A DNA stretch of 25,924 nt from RH-AL1 sp964235705 (GTDB taxonomy: Bacteria > Pseudomonadota > Alphaproteobacteria > Rhizobiales > Beijerinckiaceae). A program made the position numbers and the translations under genes. Positions 7,009-14,286 of the stretch are shown here, piece after piece; position 1 is the first letter of the stretch; the number at the start of each line of letters is the position of its first letter. The stretch lies in the NCBI GenBank assembly GCA_964235705.1, contig CAXSDP010000056.1:1-25924 (forward strand), given 5' to 3'. The notes beneath the pieces are model-generated. The model searched no databases and had not been told where the DNA came from. It saw nothing but the letters and a program-made list of their open reading frames with translations.

Positions 7009-7819
7009 GCGCCGTCGGCTCCTCGGCGCGGCGCGCGGCCGCCTCGCGCGGGTAATCGGGCCGGCGCTCGAACATCGCGCGGGTGAGCTGGACCAGCGGG
7101 GTCACCAGCCGGCTGACGTCCTCGACCCGCCCCATGATCCGGCCGCCGCGCTCCAGCTCGTTGTCGAGTTTCGCCATGGTCGGCGCCAGGCCGGGGTCGT
7201 CGTCGCGGAACCACGTGCGCAGCACCCGCGACCAGACCACCACGAGCCCCTGCAGCTTCACCGCGCCGACGGTGCCCTCCGACTCGATGCCGGCCGCCTC
7301 CAGCATGAAGCGCATGGAGTTGATCTCGACCCGGTTCACGGCGGCGGCGGCCAGCGGCGAGCGGGCGATCCACTCGTCCACGCCCTCCAGCCCGAGCTTG
7401 TAGGGGGCGAGCGCGTCGAGCCGGCGCATCAGCACGTCGAACAGCCGCTCCTTGGCCGGCTCGCCCATCAGGTCGTCGCTGGTGCCCTCCAGCACGATCC
7501 GGTCGATCTTGCGCGAGAAGCCGGCCAGCACCGCGCCCTTGGAGGGGAAGGCGTCCCGGAAGTCGGCGAGCGAGACGTTGGCGCGCGTCGCGATGTCCGT
7601 GATGGAGATGTCCTCCCAGGAGCGCTCGCCGGCGAGTTCTAGCAGCGCCTCGACGATGGCGTCCCGGGGCGAGCCCTTGGCCGCCGGCGTGATCCTCGGT
7701 TCCGGGGCGTCCGGCCCGCCGACGCGCGGGTCCACGGCCTCCACCGGCGCATGGTCGAAGGCGGGCGGCGGCTCCGATCCGTGGGACCCGTCCTGCGAGC
7801 CTTCGTGCCCCTGCGCCAT
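7004..7819 (-). CDS. TetR/AcrR-family transcriptional regulator
   Basis: A 271-residue DNA-binding repressor-type protein. Residues 1-48 are Gly/Pro/Asp-rich and probably disordered, longer than usual for TetR proteins. The N-terminal TetR domain follows, with AIVEALLELAGERSWEDISI and the helix-turn-helix TDIATRANVSLADFRDAFPS at about 74-93, then KGAVLAGFSRKIDRIVL. The C-terminal ligand domain has KERLFDVLMRRLDALAPYK and LVVVWSRVLRTWFRDDDPGL. The ATG at 7819 has GAGGG about nine bases upstream. The SDR gene lies 104 bases upstream in the same direction, so the regulator could control or be co-transcribed with it. The ligand is unknown. Confidence 0.88.
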   Translation of the reverse strand: MAQGHEGSQDGSHGSEPPPAFDHAPVEAVDPRVGGPDAPEPRITPAAKGSPRDAIVEALLELAGERSWEDISITDIATRANVSLADFRDAFPSKGAVLAGFSRKIDRIVLEGTSDDLMGEPAKERLFDVLMRRLDALAPYKLGLEGVDEWIARSPLAAAAVNRVEINSMRFMLEAAGIESEGTVGAVKLQGLVVVWSRVLRTWFRDDDPGLAPTMAKLDNELERGGRIMGRVEDVSRLVTPLVQLTRAMFERRPDYPREAAARRAEEPTAL

Positions 7820-7832
7820 GGTGTGTTTCCCT

Positions 7833-7847
7833 CGGAGCGAACCTCCG
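7833..7847 (-). promoter_or_regulatory. 15-bp inverted repeat in the tetR leader (possible operator or hairpin)
   Basis: On the minus strand CGGAGGTTCGCTCCG is a perfect 5-bp inverted repeat around a five-base centre. It ends just upstream of the GAGGG ribosome-binding site of the TetR-type gene. It could be an autoregulatory operator or an RNA hairpin next to the Shine-Dalgarno. The arms are short and chance is not excluded in GC-rich DNA. Confidence 0.3.
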
Positions 7848-7923
7848 TCCTGATCGAGGCTCTTACCCCTTCGCCCCCGCCGTTCCAAGCGGTTCGAGGT
7901 CGCGGCCGGCCGGCGATCGGTCC

Positions 7924-8727
7924 CTACCCGACGGTGGCCACCGAGCCCCCGTCGACCCGGATGTTGGTCCCGTTGATGAAGCTCGCCTGCGCCGAGCACA
8001 GGAACACCACCAGGCTGGCCACCTCCTCCGCCCGGCCGCGCCGTGCCAGCGCCAGCGTCGGCCGCTCCTCCTTGAGGAACGAGGTGATCGCCTCGTCGAC
8101 GCTCGTGCCGTTCTCCTTCGCGCGCTTGGCCATCATCGCGTCGGTCATCGGGGTCGCGATGTAGGCCGGGCTGACCGAGTTCACGAGCACGCCGTGCTTG
8201 GAATAGGTCTTCGACAGGCCCTTGGCGAGGTTGAGGATGCCGGCCTTGGCGGCGCAGTAGGGGAGCTCGTCGGGGTAGGGCTGCTCCGCGTCCTCCGAGC
8301 CGAACAGGATCACGCGGCCGTGCCCGCGCTCGACCATGGCGGGGATGAACGCGCGCGCCACCCGCACCGTGCCCATCAGCAGGATCTGCAGGGTGTCGAG
8401 CCAGCCCTCGTCGTCGATCGTGTGGAAGTCGCCGGTGGCGCCGGTCACCCCGGCGGCGTTCACCAGGAAGTCGATCGGCCCGAGCTTGGCCGTCGCCGCG
8501 TCGCGCAGCGCCTCGACGGACGCCGTCTTGGTGACGTCCACCACGATCGGGTGGACCTCGCCGCCGTAGGACCGCAGGCTCGCCGCCGCCCTCTCGATCT
8601 CGTCGGGATACTGGTCCGCGATCACCACGCGCGCCCCTTCCAGCAGCAGCAGCTGCGCGCTCGCGTATCCCATGCCGGAGTCGGCGCCGGTCACCACCGC
8701 CGTCTTGCCCTTGAGCCCGAAATCCAT
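7924..8727 (-). CDS. SDR-family NAD(P)-dependent oxidoreductase
   Basis: A 267-residue classical short-chain dehydrogenase; it would interconvert an alcohol and a ketone in the cytoplasm. Visible motifs: cofactor-binding TGADSGMG at 13-20, NAAG at 90-93, Ser144 in FGSED, and YCAAK with Tyr157 and Lys161. An Asp at 38 (VVIADQY) suggests preference for NAD over NADP. The usual C-terminal motif is FINGTNIRVDGG. At the place of the usual catalytic-tetrad Asn the sequence reads LLMGT instead of an N-L-x-G pattern, so this residue may be missing. The frame is open further upstream, but MDFGLKGKTAVVTG at 8727 is the natural N-terminus. It is divergent from the esterase at 8837. Substrate is unknown. 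Confidence 0.92.
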   Translation of the reverse strand: MDFGLKGKTAVVTGADSGMGYASAQLLLLEGARVVIADQYPDEIERAAASLRSYGGEVHPIVVDVTKTASVEALRDAATAKLGPIDFLVNAAGVTGATGDFHTIDDEGWLDTLQILLMGTVRVARAFIPAMVERGHGRVILFGSEDAEQPYPDELPYCAAKAGILNLAKGLSKTYSKHGVLVNSVSPAYIATPMTDAMMAKRAKENGTSVDEAITSFLKEERPTLALARRGRAEEVASLVVFLCSAQASFINGTNIRVDGGSVATVG

Positions 8728-8785
8728 GCGTCCCGCCTTTTCCTCAGCCCCGCGCGCGTGGTCGCGCGTGTCGGTCGTCCGTGCG

Positions 8786-8810
8786 GGAACACGCGGGGGC
8801 GGCACTTGTT
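8786..8810 (+). promoter_or_regulatory. Possible EcfG-type (general stress) promoter for the esterase
   Basis: GGAAC at 8786-8790 is followed after 16 bases by TGTT at 8807-8810. The alphaproteobacterial EcfG consensus is GGAAC, a 16-17 base spacer, and CGTT, so there is one mismatch. Transcription would start about 20 bases before the esterase ATG. The element lies in the 109-base divergent spacer between the SDR gene and the esterase. The match is short and could be chance. Confidence 0.28.
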
Positions 8811-8836
8811 GCCGGGTGAGACAGGGGGACACGTCC

Positions 8837-9796
8837 ATGATTGACCCACAAGCGCGGGCGGTGCTCGACGAGCTCGCCGCCGAAGCCGGGCCGATGCCGA
8901 CCGACGAAGCGGAGTGGCTCGCCGGTTACCGCGCCGAGCTCGCCCCCGGCGCGATCACCGCCATGCAGGGCGCCGCGCCGCCGATCACCGGCGCGACGCG
9001 GCGGGTGCCGCTGCCGGACGGCGAAACGATGGCCCTGCGGGTCTACCGTCCCGACCGGGACGCCGGGCCACGGCCGACGGCGCTGTACATCCACGGCGGC
9101 GGCTTCATCGCCGGCTCGCTCGACGCCTACGACGTGCCCCTGCGCCACCTGGCGCTGCGCTCCGGCTGGCAAGTCGCCGCGATCGACTACCGGCTGGCGC
9201 CCGAGCACCCGTTTCCCGCCGCCGTGCACGATTGCGCCGCCGCGCTGATGGTGCTGCTGACCGAGCGGGACGTCGAGGCCGGCCGCATCGCGGTGATCGG
9301 CGACAGCGCCGGCGGCTGCCTCGCCGCCGTGACGGCGCGCCGCGCGCGGGACGCCGGCCTGCCGCTGGCGCTCCAGGTGCTGCTCTACCCCAACACGGAC
9401 CTGCGCCGCACCGACGACCTGCCGGAGGGCACCGCCCATCCCTCACGCGCGGCGTACGACGGGGTGGTCGTGCGCCTGGACGAGCTGTATCGCGGCCTCG
9501 ACCTGTATTGCGGGGGGGTCGACCGGACGCTGCCCGACGTGTCGCCGCTGCTCGCCCCCGACCTGGCCGGCCTCTGCCCCGCCCTGGTGGTGAGCGCCGA
9601 GCACGATCCCTTGCGCGACGAGGGCGAGGCTTACGCCCGGCGGTTGCGCGAGGCCGGCGTGCCGGTGGAGCTGGAGCGGATGGAGGGCATGATCCACAGC
9701 GTGTTCCAGCGCGGCGCCCGGATCGCGCGGGGTGACGCGCTGATCACCCGGGTGGCGGAGCGGCTGCGGGCGGTGGCGGCGCCGGCGGGCGCCTGA
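8837..9796 (+). CDS. Alpha/beta hydrolase, hormone-sensitive-lipase (family IV) esterase
   Basis: A 319-residue carboxylesterase of the HSL group, which usually cleaves short-chain acyl esters. The oxyanion-hole motif HGGGF starts at His86. DYRLAPEHPFPA at 117-128 is the family hallmark. The nucleophile elbow is GDSAGG with Ser157. The rest of the triad is Asp257 in SAEHDPLRDEG and His287 in GMIHSVF. The ATG at 8837 follows AGGGGGAC at good spacing. There is no signal peptide. It is transcribed away from the SDR gene and is followed after 101 bases by a beta-hydroxyacid dehydrogenase-family gene on the same strand, a pairing that could reflect breakdown of an ester and its acid. That link is inference. 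Confidence 0.93.
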   Translation: MIDPQARAVLDELAAEAGPMPTDEAEWLAGYRAELAPGAITAMQGAAPPITGATRRVPLPDGETMALRVYRPDRDAGPRPTALYIHGGGFIAGSLDAYDVPLRHLALRSGWQVAAIDYRLAPEHPFPAAVHDCAAALMVLLTERDVEAGRIAVIGDSAGGCLAAVTARRARDAGLPLALQVLLYPNTDLRRTDDLPEGTAHPSRAAYDGVVVRLDELYRGLDLYCGGVDRTLPDVSPLLAPDLAGLCPALVVSAEHDPLRDEGEAYARRLREAGVPVELERMEGMIHSVFQRGARIARGDALITRVAERLRAVAAPAGA

Positions 9797-9897
9797 CGGC
9801 GTCGCCCCGCCGCGCCGGCATGGTTGCGTCGGCTCGCCGCGAGCGGTTACCAAGGTGACGGCGCCCCGACCCGCCGGGACGACGCGAGGAGATGACC

Positions 9898-10785
9898 ATG
9901 AGCATCGCTTTCATCGGCCTGGGCAGCATGGGCACCGGCATGGCCGCCCGCCTCGTCAAGGCCGGCCACGACGTCACCGTTTGGAACCGCAGCCCCGGCA
10001 AGGCCGCCGACCTCGTCGCCGCCGGCGCGCGCGAGGCCGGCACGATCGCCGAGGCGGTCGCCGACGCGGCCGTGGCCTTCTCCATCCTGGCGGACGACGC
10101 CGCCCTGCTCGCCGTGTTGCGAGGCGCGGGGGGCGGCGGCGGCCTGCTCGGGGGATTGCCGGAGCGCGCCCTGCACGTGTCGCTCAGCACGATCTCGGTG
10201 GCCGCCGCCGACCGTGCCGCGAAGGAGCACGCGGACCACGGACAGCGCTACCTGTCGGCCCCGGTGTTCGGGCGCCCGGCGGCGGCGGCGGCGGGCCAGT
10301 TGTCGATCGTCGCGGCCGGCGCGGCGGCCGACATCGACGAGGCGGAGCCCTACCTCAAGGCGATGGGGCCAAAGCTGTTCCGCGTCGGCGAAACCCCGTC
10401 GGCGGCCAACCTCGTCAAGCTGTGCGGCAACTTCGCGATCCTCGCCGCCATCGAGACGATGGGCGAGGCGATGGCGCTTGCCGCCAGGGGCGGGGTGCCC
10501 AAGGCGACGCTCCTCGAGGTGATGACCAACACCGTGTTCGACGCGCCGGTCTACAGGAACTACGGCCGGATGATCGCGGAGGACCATTACCAGCCGGTCG
10601 GCTTCAAGGCGCCGCTCGGCTTGAAGGACATGCGCCTCGTGGGCGACTCGGCGAACGCGCTGCGCGTGCCGATGCCCTTGCTCGGCGTGCTGCGCGACCA
10701 CCTGCTGCAAACCATCGCCGTCGAGGGCGAGGACTCGGACTGGTCGGGCATCGGCCGGACGATCGGCAAGAACGCCGGGCTCTGA
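9898..10785 (+). CDS. NAD(P)-dependent beta-hydroxyacid dehydrogenase-family oxidoreductase
   Basis: A 295-residue member of the 3-hydroxyisobutyrate/6-phosphogluconate dehydrogenase superfamily. The N-terminal Rossmann domain has GLGSMGTGMA from residue 7 and VTVWNRSPGKAADLV. The substrate loop is YLSAPVFGRPAAAAAGQLSI, a variant of the family DAPVSGG motif. The catalytic lysine is Lys174 in NLVKLCGNF. The all-alpha C-terminal domain ends with a conserved-looking DWSGIGRTIGKNAGL. Two ATGs compete: 9892 and 9898. GAGGAG at 9886-9891 sits directly against the first but six bases from the second, so 9898 is preferred. The TGA stop is the first three bases of a 13-bp tandem repeat. Exact substrate is unknown. 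Confidence 0.9.
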   Translation: MSIAFIGLGSMGTGMAARLVKAGHDVTVWNRSPGKAADLVAAGAREAGTIAEAVADAAVAFSILADDAALLAVLRGAGGGGGLLGGLPERALHVSLSTISVAAADRAAKEHADHGQRYLSAPVFGRPAAAAAGQLSIVAAGAAADIDEAEPYLKAMGPKLFRVGETPSAANLVKLCGNFAILAAIETMGEAMALAARGGVPKATLLEVMTNTVFDAPVYRNYGRMIAEDHYQPVGFKAPLGLKDMRLVGDSANALRVPMPLLGVLRDHLLQTIAVEGEDSDWSGIGRTIGKNAGL

Positions 10786-10847
10786 CGTCCGACCCTGACG
10801 TCCGACCCTGACGTTGGACCCTGACGTCGGGCCCTGACGTCCGACCC
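10783..10847 (+). repeat. Five 13-bp tandem repeats starting at a stop codon
   Basis: Five contiguous units of TGACGTCCGACCC or near copies: 10783-10795, 10796-10808, 10809-10821, 10822-10834 and 10835-10847. Units 1, 2 and 5 are identical; units 3 and 4 each differ at two positions. The TGA of unit 1 is the stop codon of the preceding oxidoreductase, so the array begins exactly at the gene end. Every unit has its own TGA. The array is followed by a 16-base word shared with the 23.4-kb array (see next entry). Confidence 0.93.
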
Positions 10848-10853
10848 CGAGCC

Positions 10854-10869
10854 TCGGCGACATCGTTCG
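10854..10869 (+). repeat. 16-base word shared with the purL/ybjQ palindrome array
   Basis: TCGGCGACATCGTTCG occurs here and, identical and in the same orientation, at 23509-23524 inside the fourth unit of the palindromic array. Both sites are non-coding. The rest of this spacer (10870-10997) shows a direct GTCGGATCC pair (10944 and 10957) but no gene; it is the upstream region of the MscS-type channel. Confidence 0.7.
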
Positions 10870-10997
10870 TCCCGCGCCGCAACAAAACCGAATTCGCACC
10901 GCCTTTTGCGGGCGGCGCCATTCGACGACCCGGCGTCATCCCAGTCGGATCCCCACGTCGGATCCGCCTCGACGCCGGATTGACGGATGCCCCTTCC

Positions 10998-13595
10998 ATG
11001 ACCCTGCCGCCCCCTGCCGACGCCCTGCCGCCCCTCGCCCGCGCCCGCACGCTGCTCCGCGCCGTCGCGCTCGCCTGCGTCGTCCTGACGTCCGGGACCC
11101 TGGCGACGGGGGCGCTCGCGCAGGCCGCCGCGCCAGGGACGGCGGGGCGTGAGGCGGCCCCGACGCAGGATCGGCCGGCGGCCGCCGCGCCGGCCGGCCA
11201 GACCCAGCCGGTCAGCCAAACACAGGAGCAGCTGTCGGCGGAGGTCGACGGGCTCGCCGCCAAGCTCGCGGACATCGAGAAGCGGATCGACGTGTCGCGC
11301 CCGACCCCCGCGTTGCTGGGCGAGCTGGCGAACGACGTCCTGCCCCTATCGGCGCGCGCGCAGGCCATCCTCGACCGTTTGACGCCGCGCACCGCCGCCA
11401 TGAAGGCGCGCCTCGACCAGCTCGGGCCGAAGGGCGCCTCCGACAGCGCCGACGTCGTCAAGGAGCGGGCGACCCTCCAGAAGAGCTTCGACGACAACGA
11501 CGGCCTGCTCAAGCGCGCCAAGGTGCTGGAGGTGAAGGCCCAGCAGGACACCAGCTACATCGGCAAGCGGCAGCACGCGCTGTTCACCACCTCCCTGTTC
11601 CAGCGCTCGACCAGCGTCCTCAGCCCGCAGCTGTGGCTGCAGGTCATGCGCGAGGGGCCGGGCGACGTCGCCGACATCACCCGCGTCTTCAAGGCCTGGC
11701 TCGACGGCTTCAACGCCGACGTGACCGGGGGCAGGCTCGTCGCCTTCTGGTCGCTCGTCACGCTCATCGTCCTCCTGTACTGGCCGCTGACCCGCCTCGC
11801 CAAGCACCTCATCGCGCGCCGCTCGCACGCGGCCGAGCCGAGCGACTGGCAGAGGGTCCTGGTCGCGGTGTGGACCAGCCTCAGCGTCGGCCTGGCGGTG
11901 GTCGTGGTCATGGGCGCCGTCGTCTACGTCTTCTCCTTCGTCACCGTCGCCGACGACCGCATCGCGCCCCTCTTCACGGCGCTGCAGGTCGGCGTGATCC
12001 GCGTCGCCGTCGCGGCCGGGCTCACGCGGGGCATCCTGGCCCCCGGCCGGCCGAGATGGCGCCTGGTCGACCTCGACGAGGCGACGGTCGACAAGCTGAC
12101 CCGCATGGTCGTCGGCATCGCGATCGTCGTGTCCGGCATCAAGGTCATCAAGTCGCTGAACGAGGTGATCTACGCCTCCGAAACCTTCTCGATCGCCTCG
12201 CGCAGCGTCGGTGCCCTGCTGGTGGCGGTCGCGATGGCGGTGGCGCTCGCCGTGTTCCGCGACGACCCGGAGGCCGGCGACCCCGCCGTGGCGACGTCGG
12301 CGCCGTCGCAGCGGCAGGAATGGTTCGGCCTGCTGCGCGGCGTCGCCTGGGCGCTCATCCTGCTCATCGTGGCGGCGGTGCTGGCCGGCTACTCCTCGTT
12401 CGCCGGCTTCCTGGTCGACCAGCTCGTCCTCGTCACCGGCACCGGCGCCGTGCTGTTCCTCCTGGTGAGCTTCGTCGACCAGGCCTGCGCGGTCGTCTTC
12501 GACCCGAAGTCGATGATCGGCCGCAACCTCCTCTACACCGTGGGGCTGCGCCGCGAGACGCTGGAGCAGCTCTCGATCCTGCTGTCGGGCGGCGCCCGGC
12601 TGACGCTGATCGTGGTGGCGCTGCTGGTGGTGACCGCCCCCTGGGGCATGCAGTCGACCGACGTCGCCGGCAACCTCCACGCCGCCTTCTTCGGCTTCAA
12701 GGTCGGCGACTTCACGATCTCCATCGCCGGCATCGCGGTGGCGGTGATCCTGTTCGGCGCCGTGCTGGCGGCGACCCGCGCCATCCAGAACTGGCTGGAG
12801 GACAAGTACCTCCCCCACACGCGGCTCGACGCCGGCCTGCGCAACTCGATCAAGACGAGCCTCGGCTACCTCGGCTTCATCGTGGCGCTGGCGCTGGCCG
12901 CCGCCAACCTCGGCGTCGACTTCCAGAAGCTCGCCATCGTCGCCGGCGCGCTGTCGGTGGGCATCGGCTTCGGCCTGCAATCGATCGTCAACAACTTCGT
13001 GTCCGGCCTGATCCTGCTGTGGGAGCGGGCGGTGCGCGTCGGCGACTGGGTGGTGGTGGGGGCGGACCAGGGCTACGTCCGCAAGATCAACGTCCGCTCC
13101 ACCGAGATCGAGACCTTCGACCGCGCGGCGGTGATCGTGCCGAACTCGAACCTCGTCAGCGGCGTGGTGAAGAACCTGATGCGCACCGACCGGGTCGGGC
13201 GCCTCACCATCGAGCTCTCCGTCCACGCCTCCGCCGACCCCGAGAAGGTCCGCGAGGCGCTGATCGAGCTCGCCCGCGACAACGAGGCGGTGCTGTCGCT
13301 GCCGTCCCCGCAGGTCCGCTTCATCAACCTCACCGCGTCCGCGATGACCTTCGACCTGTTCTGCTTCGTGTCCGACGTCGAGGCGATGACCCGCACCAAG
13401 AGCGACCTGTACTTCGCCATCTGCGCCGAGTTCCGGCGGCACGGCTTCTTCGACGGGCCGGCCGCCGACCCCACCGCCATCAACATCGTCGGCCTGGACC
13501 GGTTGGAGTCGATCCTCGAGGCCGGGCGCGACAGGGGGGCGGACCGGGGCGGGGACAGGGTGGTCGAGGCCGCCCGCCCGCGCATGACCGGCTGA
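10998..13595 (+). CDS. DUF3772 / MscS-family mechanosensitive channel
   Basis: An 865-residue inner-membrane protein that should open under membrane tension and release solutes on osmotic down-shock. A signal peptide is visible (RARTLLRAVALACVVL, with ALA-QA near residue 41). The periplasmic DUF3772 domain spans about 80-215, with AILDRLTPRTAAMKARLDQL and HALFTTSLFQRSTS. About ten hydrophobic helices follow from about 245. The MscS core starts near 645 with the pore helix AGALSVGIGFGLQSIVNNFV, then GDWVVVGADQGYVRKINVRS, the beta domain IVPNSNLVSGVVKNLM, and the alpha/beta vestibule domain. The ATG at 10998 is preferred over an in-frame TTG at 10980, because it places the signal peptide normally. 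The C-terminal tail is Arg/Asp/Gly-rich. The CAP lipoprotein gene follows after 17 bases. Confidence 0.93.
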   Translation: MTLPPPADALPPLARARTLLRAVALACVVLTSGTLATGALAQAAAPGTAGREAAPTQDRPAAAAPAGQTQPVSQTQEQLSAEVDGLAAKLADIEKRIDVSRPTPALLGELANDVLPLSARAQAILDRLTPRTAAMKARLDQLGPKGASDSADVVKERATLQKSFDDNDGLLKRAKVLEVKAQQDTSYIGKRQHALFTTSLFQRSTSVLSPQLWLQVMREGPGDVADITRVFKAWLDGFNADVTGGRLVAFWSLVTLIVLLYWPLTRLAKHLIARRSHAAEPSDWQRVLVAVWTSLSVGLAVVVVMGAVVYVFSFVTVADDRIAPLFTALQVGVIRVAVAAGLTRGILAPGRPRWRLVDLDEATVDKLTRMVVGIAIVVSGIKVIKSLNEVIYASETFSIASRSVGALLVAVAMAVALAVFRDDPEAGDPAVATSAPSQRQEWFGLLRGVAWALILLIVAAVLAGYSSFAGFLVDQLVLVTGTGAVLFLLVSFVDQACAVVFDPKSMIGRNLLYTVGLRRETLEQLSILLSGGARLTLIVVALLVVTAPWGMQSTDVAGNLHAAFFGFKVGDFTISIAGIAVAVILFGAVLAATRAIQNWLEDKYLPHTRLDAGLRNSIKTSLGYLGFIVALALAAANLGVDFQKLAIVAGALSVGIGFGLQSIVNNFVSGLILLWERAVRVGDWVVVGADQGYVRKINVRSTEIETFDRAAVIVPNSNLVSGVVKNLMRTDRVGRLTIELSVHASADPEKVREALIELARDNEAVLSLPSPQVRFINLTASAMTFDLFCFVSDVEAMTRTKSDLYFAICAEFRRHGFFDGPAADPTAINIVGLDRLESILEAGRDRGADRGGDRVVEAARPRMTG

Positions 13596-13612
13596 TCCCG
13601 AGCAACGCGCCC

Positions 13613-14167
13613 ATGATCCCCCGGCACACCAGCCCCGCCCTTCGCCTCGCCGCCGTGCGCCTCGCCGCCGTGCGCCGCCCCGTCGGCGCCCTCTGCCTCG
13701 TCCTCGCCGGCCTCTCGCTCGCGGGATGCCTGGCCGCCGAGGACGACGCCCCCGAGATCGCCCAAACCCGGCCGAGCGTCGTCGTGCGCCTCGATCCGGC
13801 CGCCGTCCGGCAGCGCCTCTGCGCCTACCGCCGCGCCCACGGCCTGTCGGAGGTCGCCATCGATCCCGCCCTGATGGCGCTCGCCCAGTCGCAGGCCAAC
13901 GCGATGGCGCGCGCCGACCACCTTTCCCACGAGGTGTCCGGATCGCTGGACCACCGCCTCAACGCGGCGCACCACGCCAAGGGCTACGCGGTGGAGAACG
14001 TGTCCGCCGGCTACGCCAACGCCGACGCGGCGCTCGGCGGCTGGCAGCGCTCGCCCGGCCACAACGCCAACCTGCTCGATGGCAAGATGCGGCGCATGGG
14101 GATCGCCGCCGCCGACGCGCCCGGCACCCGTTTCAAGACCTATTGGGCGCTGATGATGACGGATTAG
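13613..14167 (+). CDS. CAP (SCP/PR1)-domain lipoprotein
   Basis: A 184-residue lipoprotein. The signal peptide ends in the lipobox LSLAGC, giving lipid-modified Cys39 and a predicted location on the inner or outer membrane facing the periplasm. The CAP domain occupies about 62-184: AQSQANAMARADHLSHEVSG, YAVENVSAGYANADAALGGW and SPGHNANLLDGKMRRMGIA are the usual CAP signatures. The biochemical role of bacterial CAP proteins is not generally known. A perfect 15-bp tandem duplication (13643-13657 and 13658-13672) encodes RLAAV twice within the signal peptide. It starts 17 bases after the MscS-type gene and is probably co-transcribed, so a shared envelope-stress role is plausible but inferred. 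Confidence 0.9.
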   Translation: MIPRHTSPALRLAAVRLAAVRRPVGALCLVLAGLSLAGCLAAEDDAPEIAQTRPSVVVRLDPAAVRQRLCAYRRAHGLSEVAIDPALMALAQSQANAMARADHLSHEVSGSLDHRLNAAHHAKGYAVENVSAGYANADAALGGWQRSPGHNANLLDGKMRRMGIAAADAPGTRFKTYWALMMTD

Positions 14168-14236
14168 TCACACATCGGCAAATATGTCACGGCGAACCGG
14201 AAGTCGCTCCGGCCGGGACCTTTCCGGCAACCGCGA

Positions 14237-14265
14237 TTGACACGCTCCGCGAGCTTCCGTGAAGT
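14237..14265 (+). promoter_or_regulatory. Weak sigma-70-type promoter candidate for the HWE kinase gene
   Basis: TTGACA (14237-14242) is a perfect -35 hexamer. Seventeen bases later stands TGAAGT (14260-14265), a poor -10. Transcription would begin near 14272, within or beside the AGGGGT that would serve the GTG start at 14287. If this promoter is real, a downstream TTG start at 14347 becomes more attractive. Confidence 0.35.
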
Positions 14266-14286
14266 GAGGGAGGGGTTGCCTAAATC

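Noticed and set aside
8672..8836. Upstream in-frame extension of the HSL esterase
   Set aside because: It overlaps the start of the divergent SDR gene and lacks family similarity; the ATG at 8837 has AGGGGGAC upstream.
11086..11103. Additional copy of the 13-bp repeat in the channel signal peptide (TGACGTCCG-GG-ACCCTG)
   Set aside because: It is interrupted by two bases, single copy and coding, so chance is a sufficient explanation.
11346..13442. Long minus-strand open frame opposite the MscS-type gene
   Set aside because: It is antisense to a recognisable channel and has a His/Asp/Arg/Gly-rich, domain-free translation.
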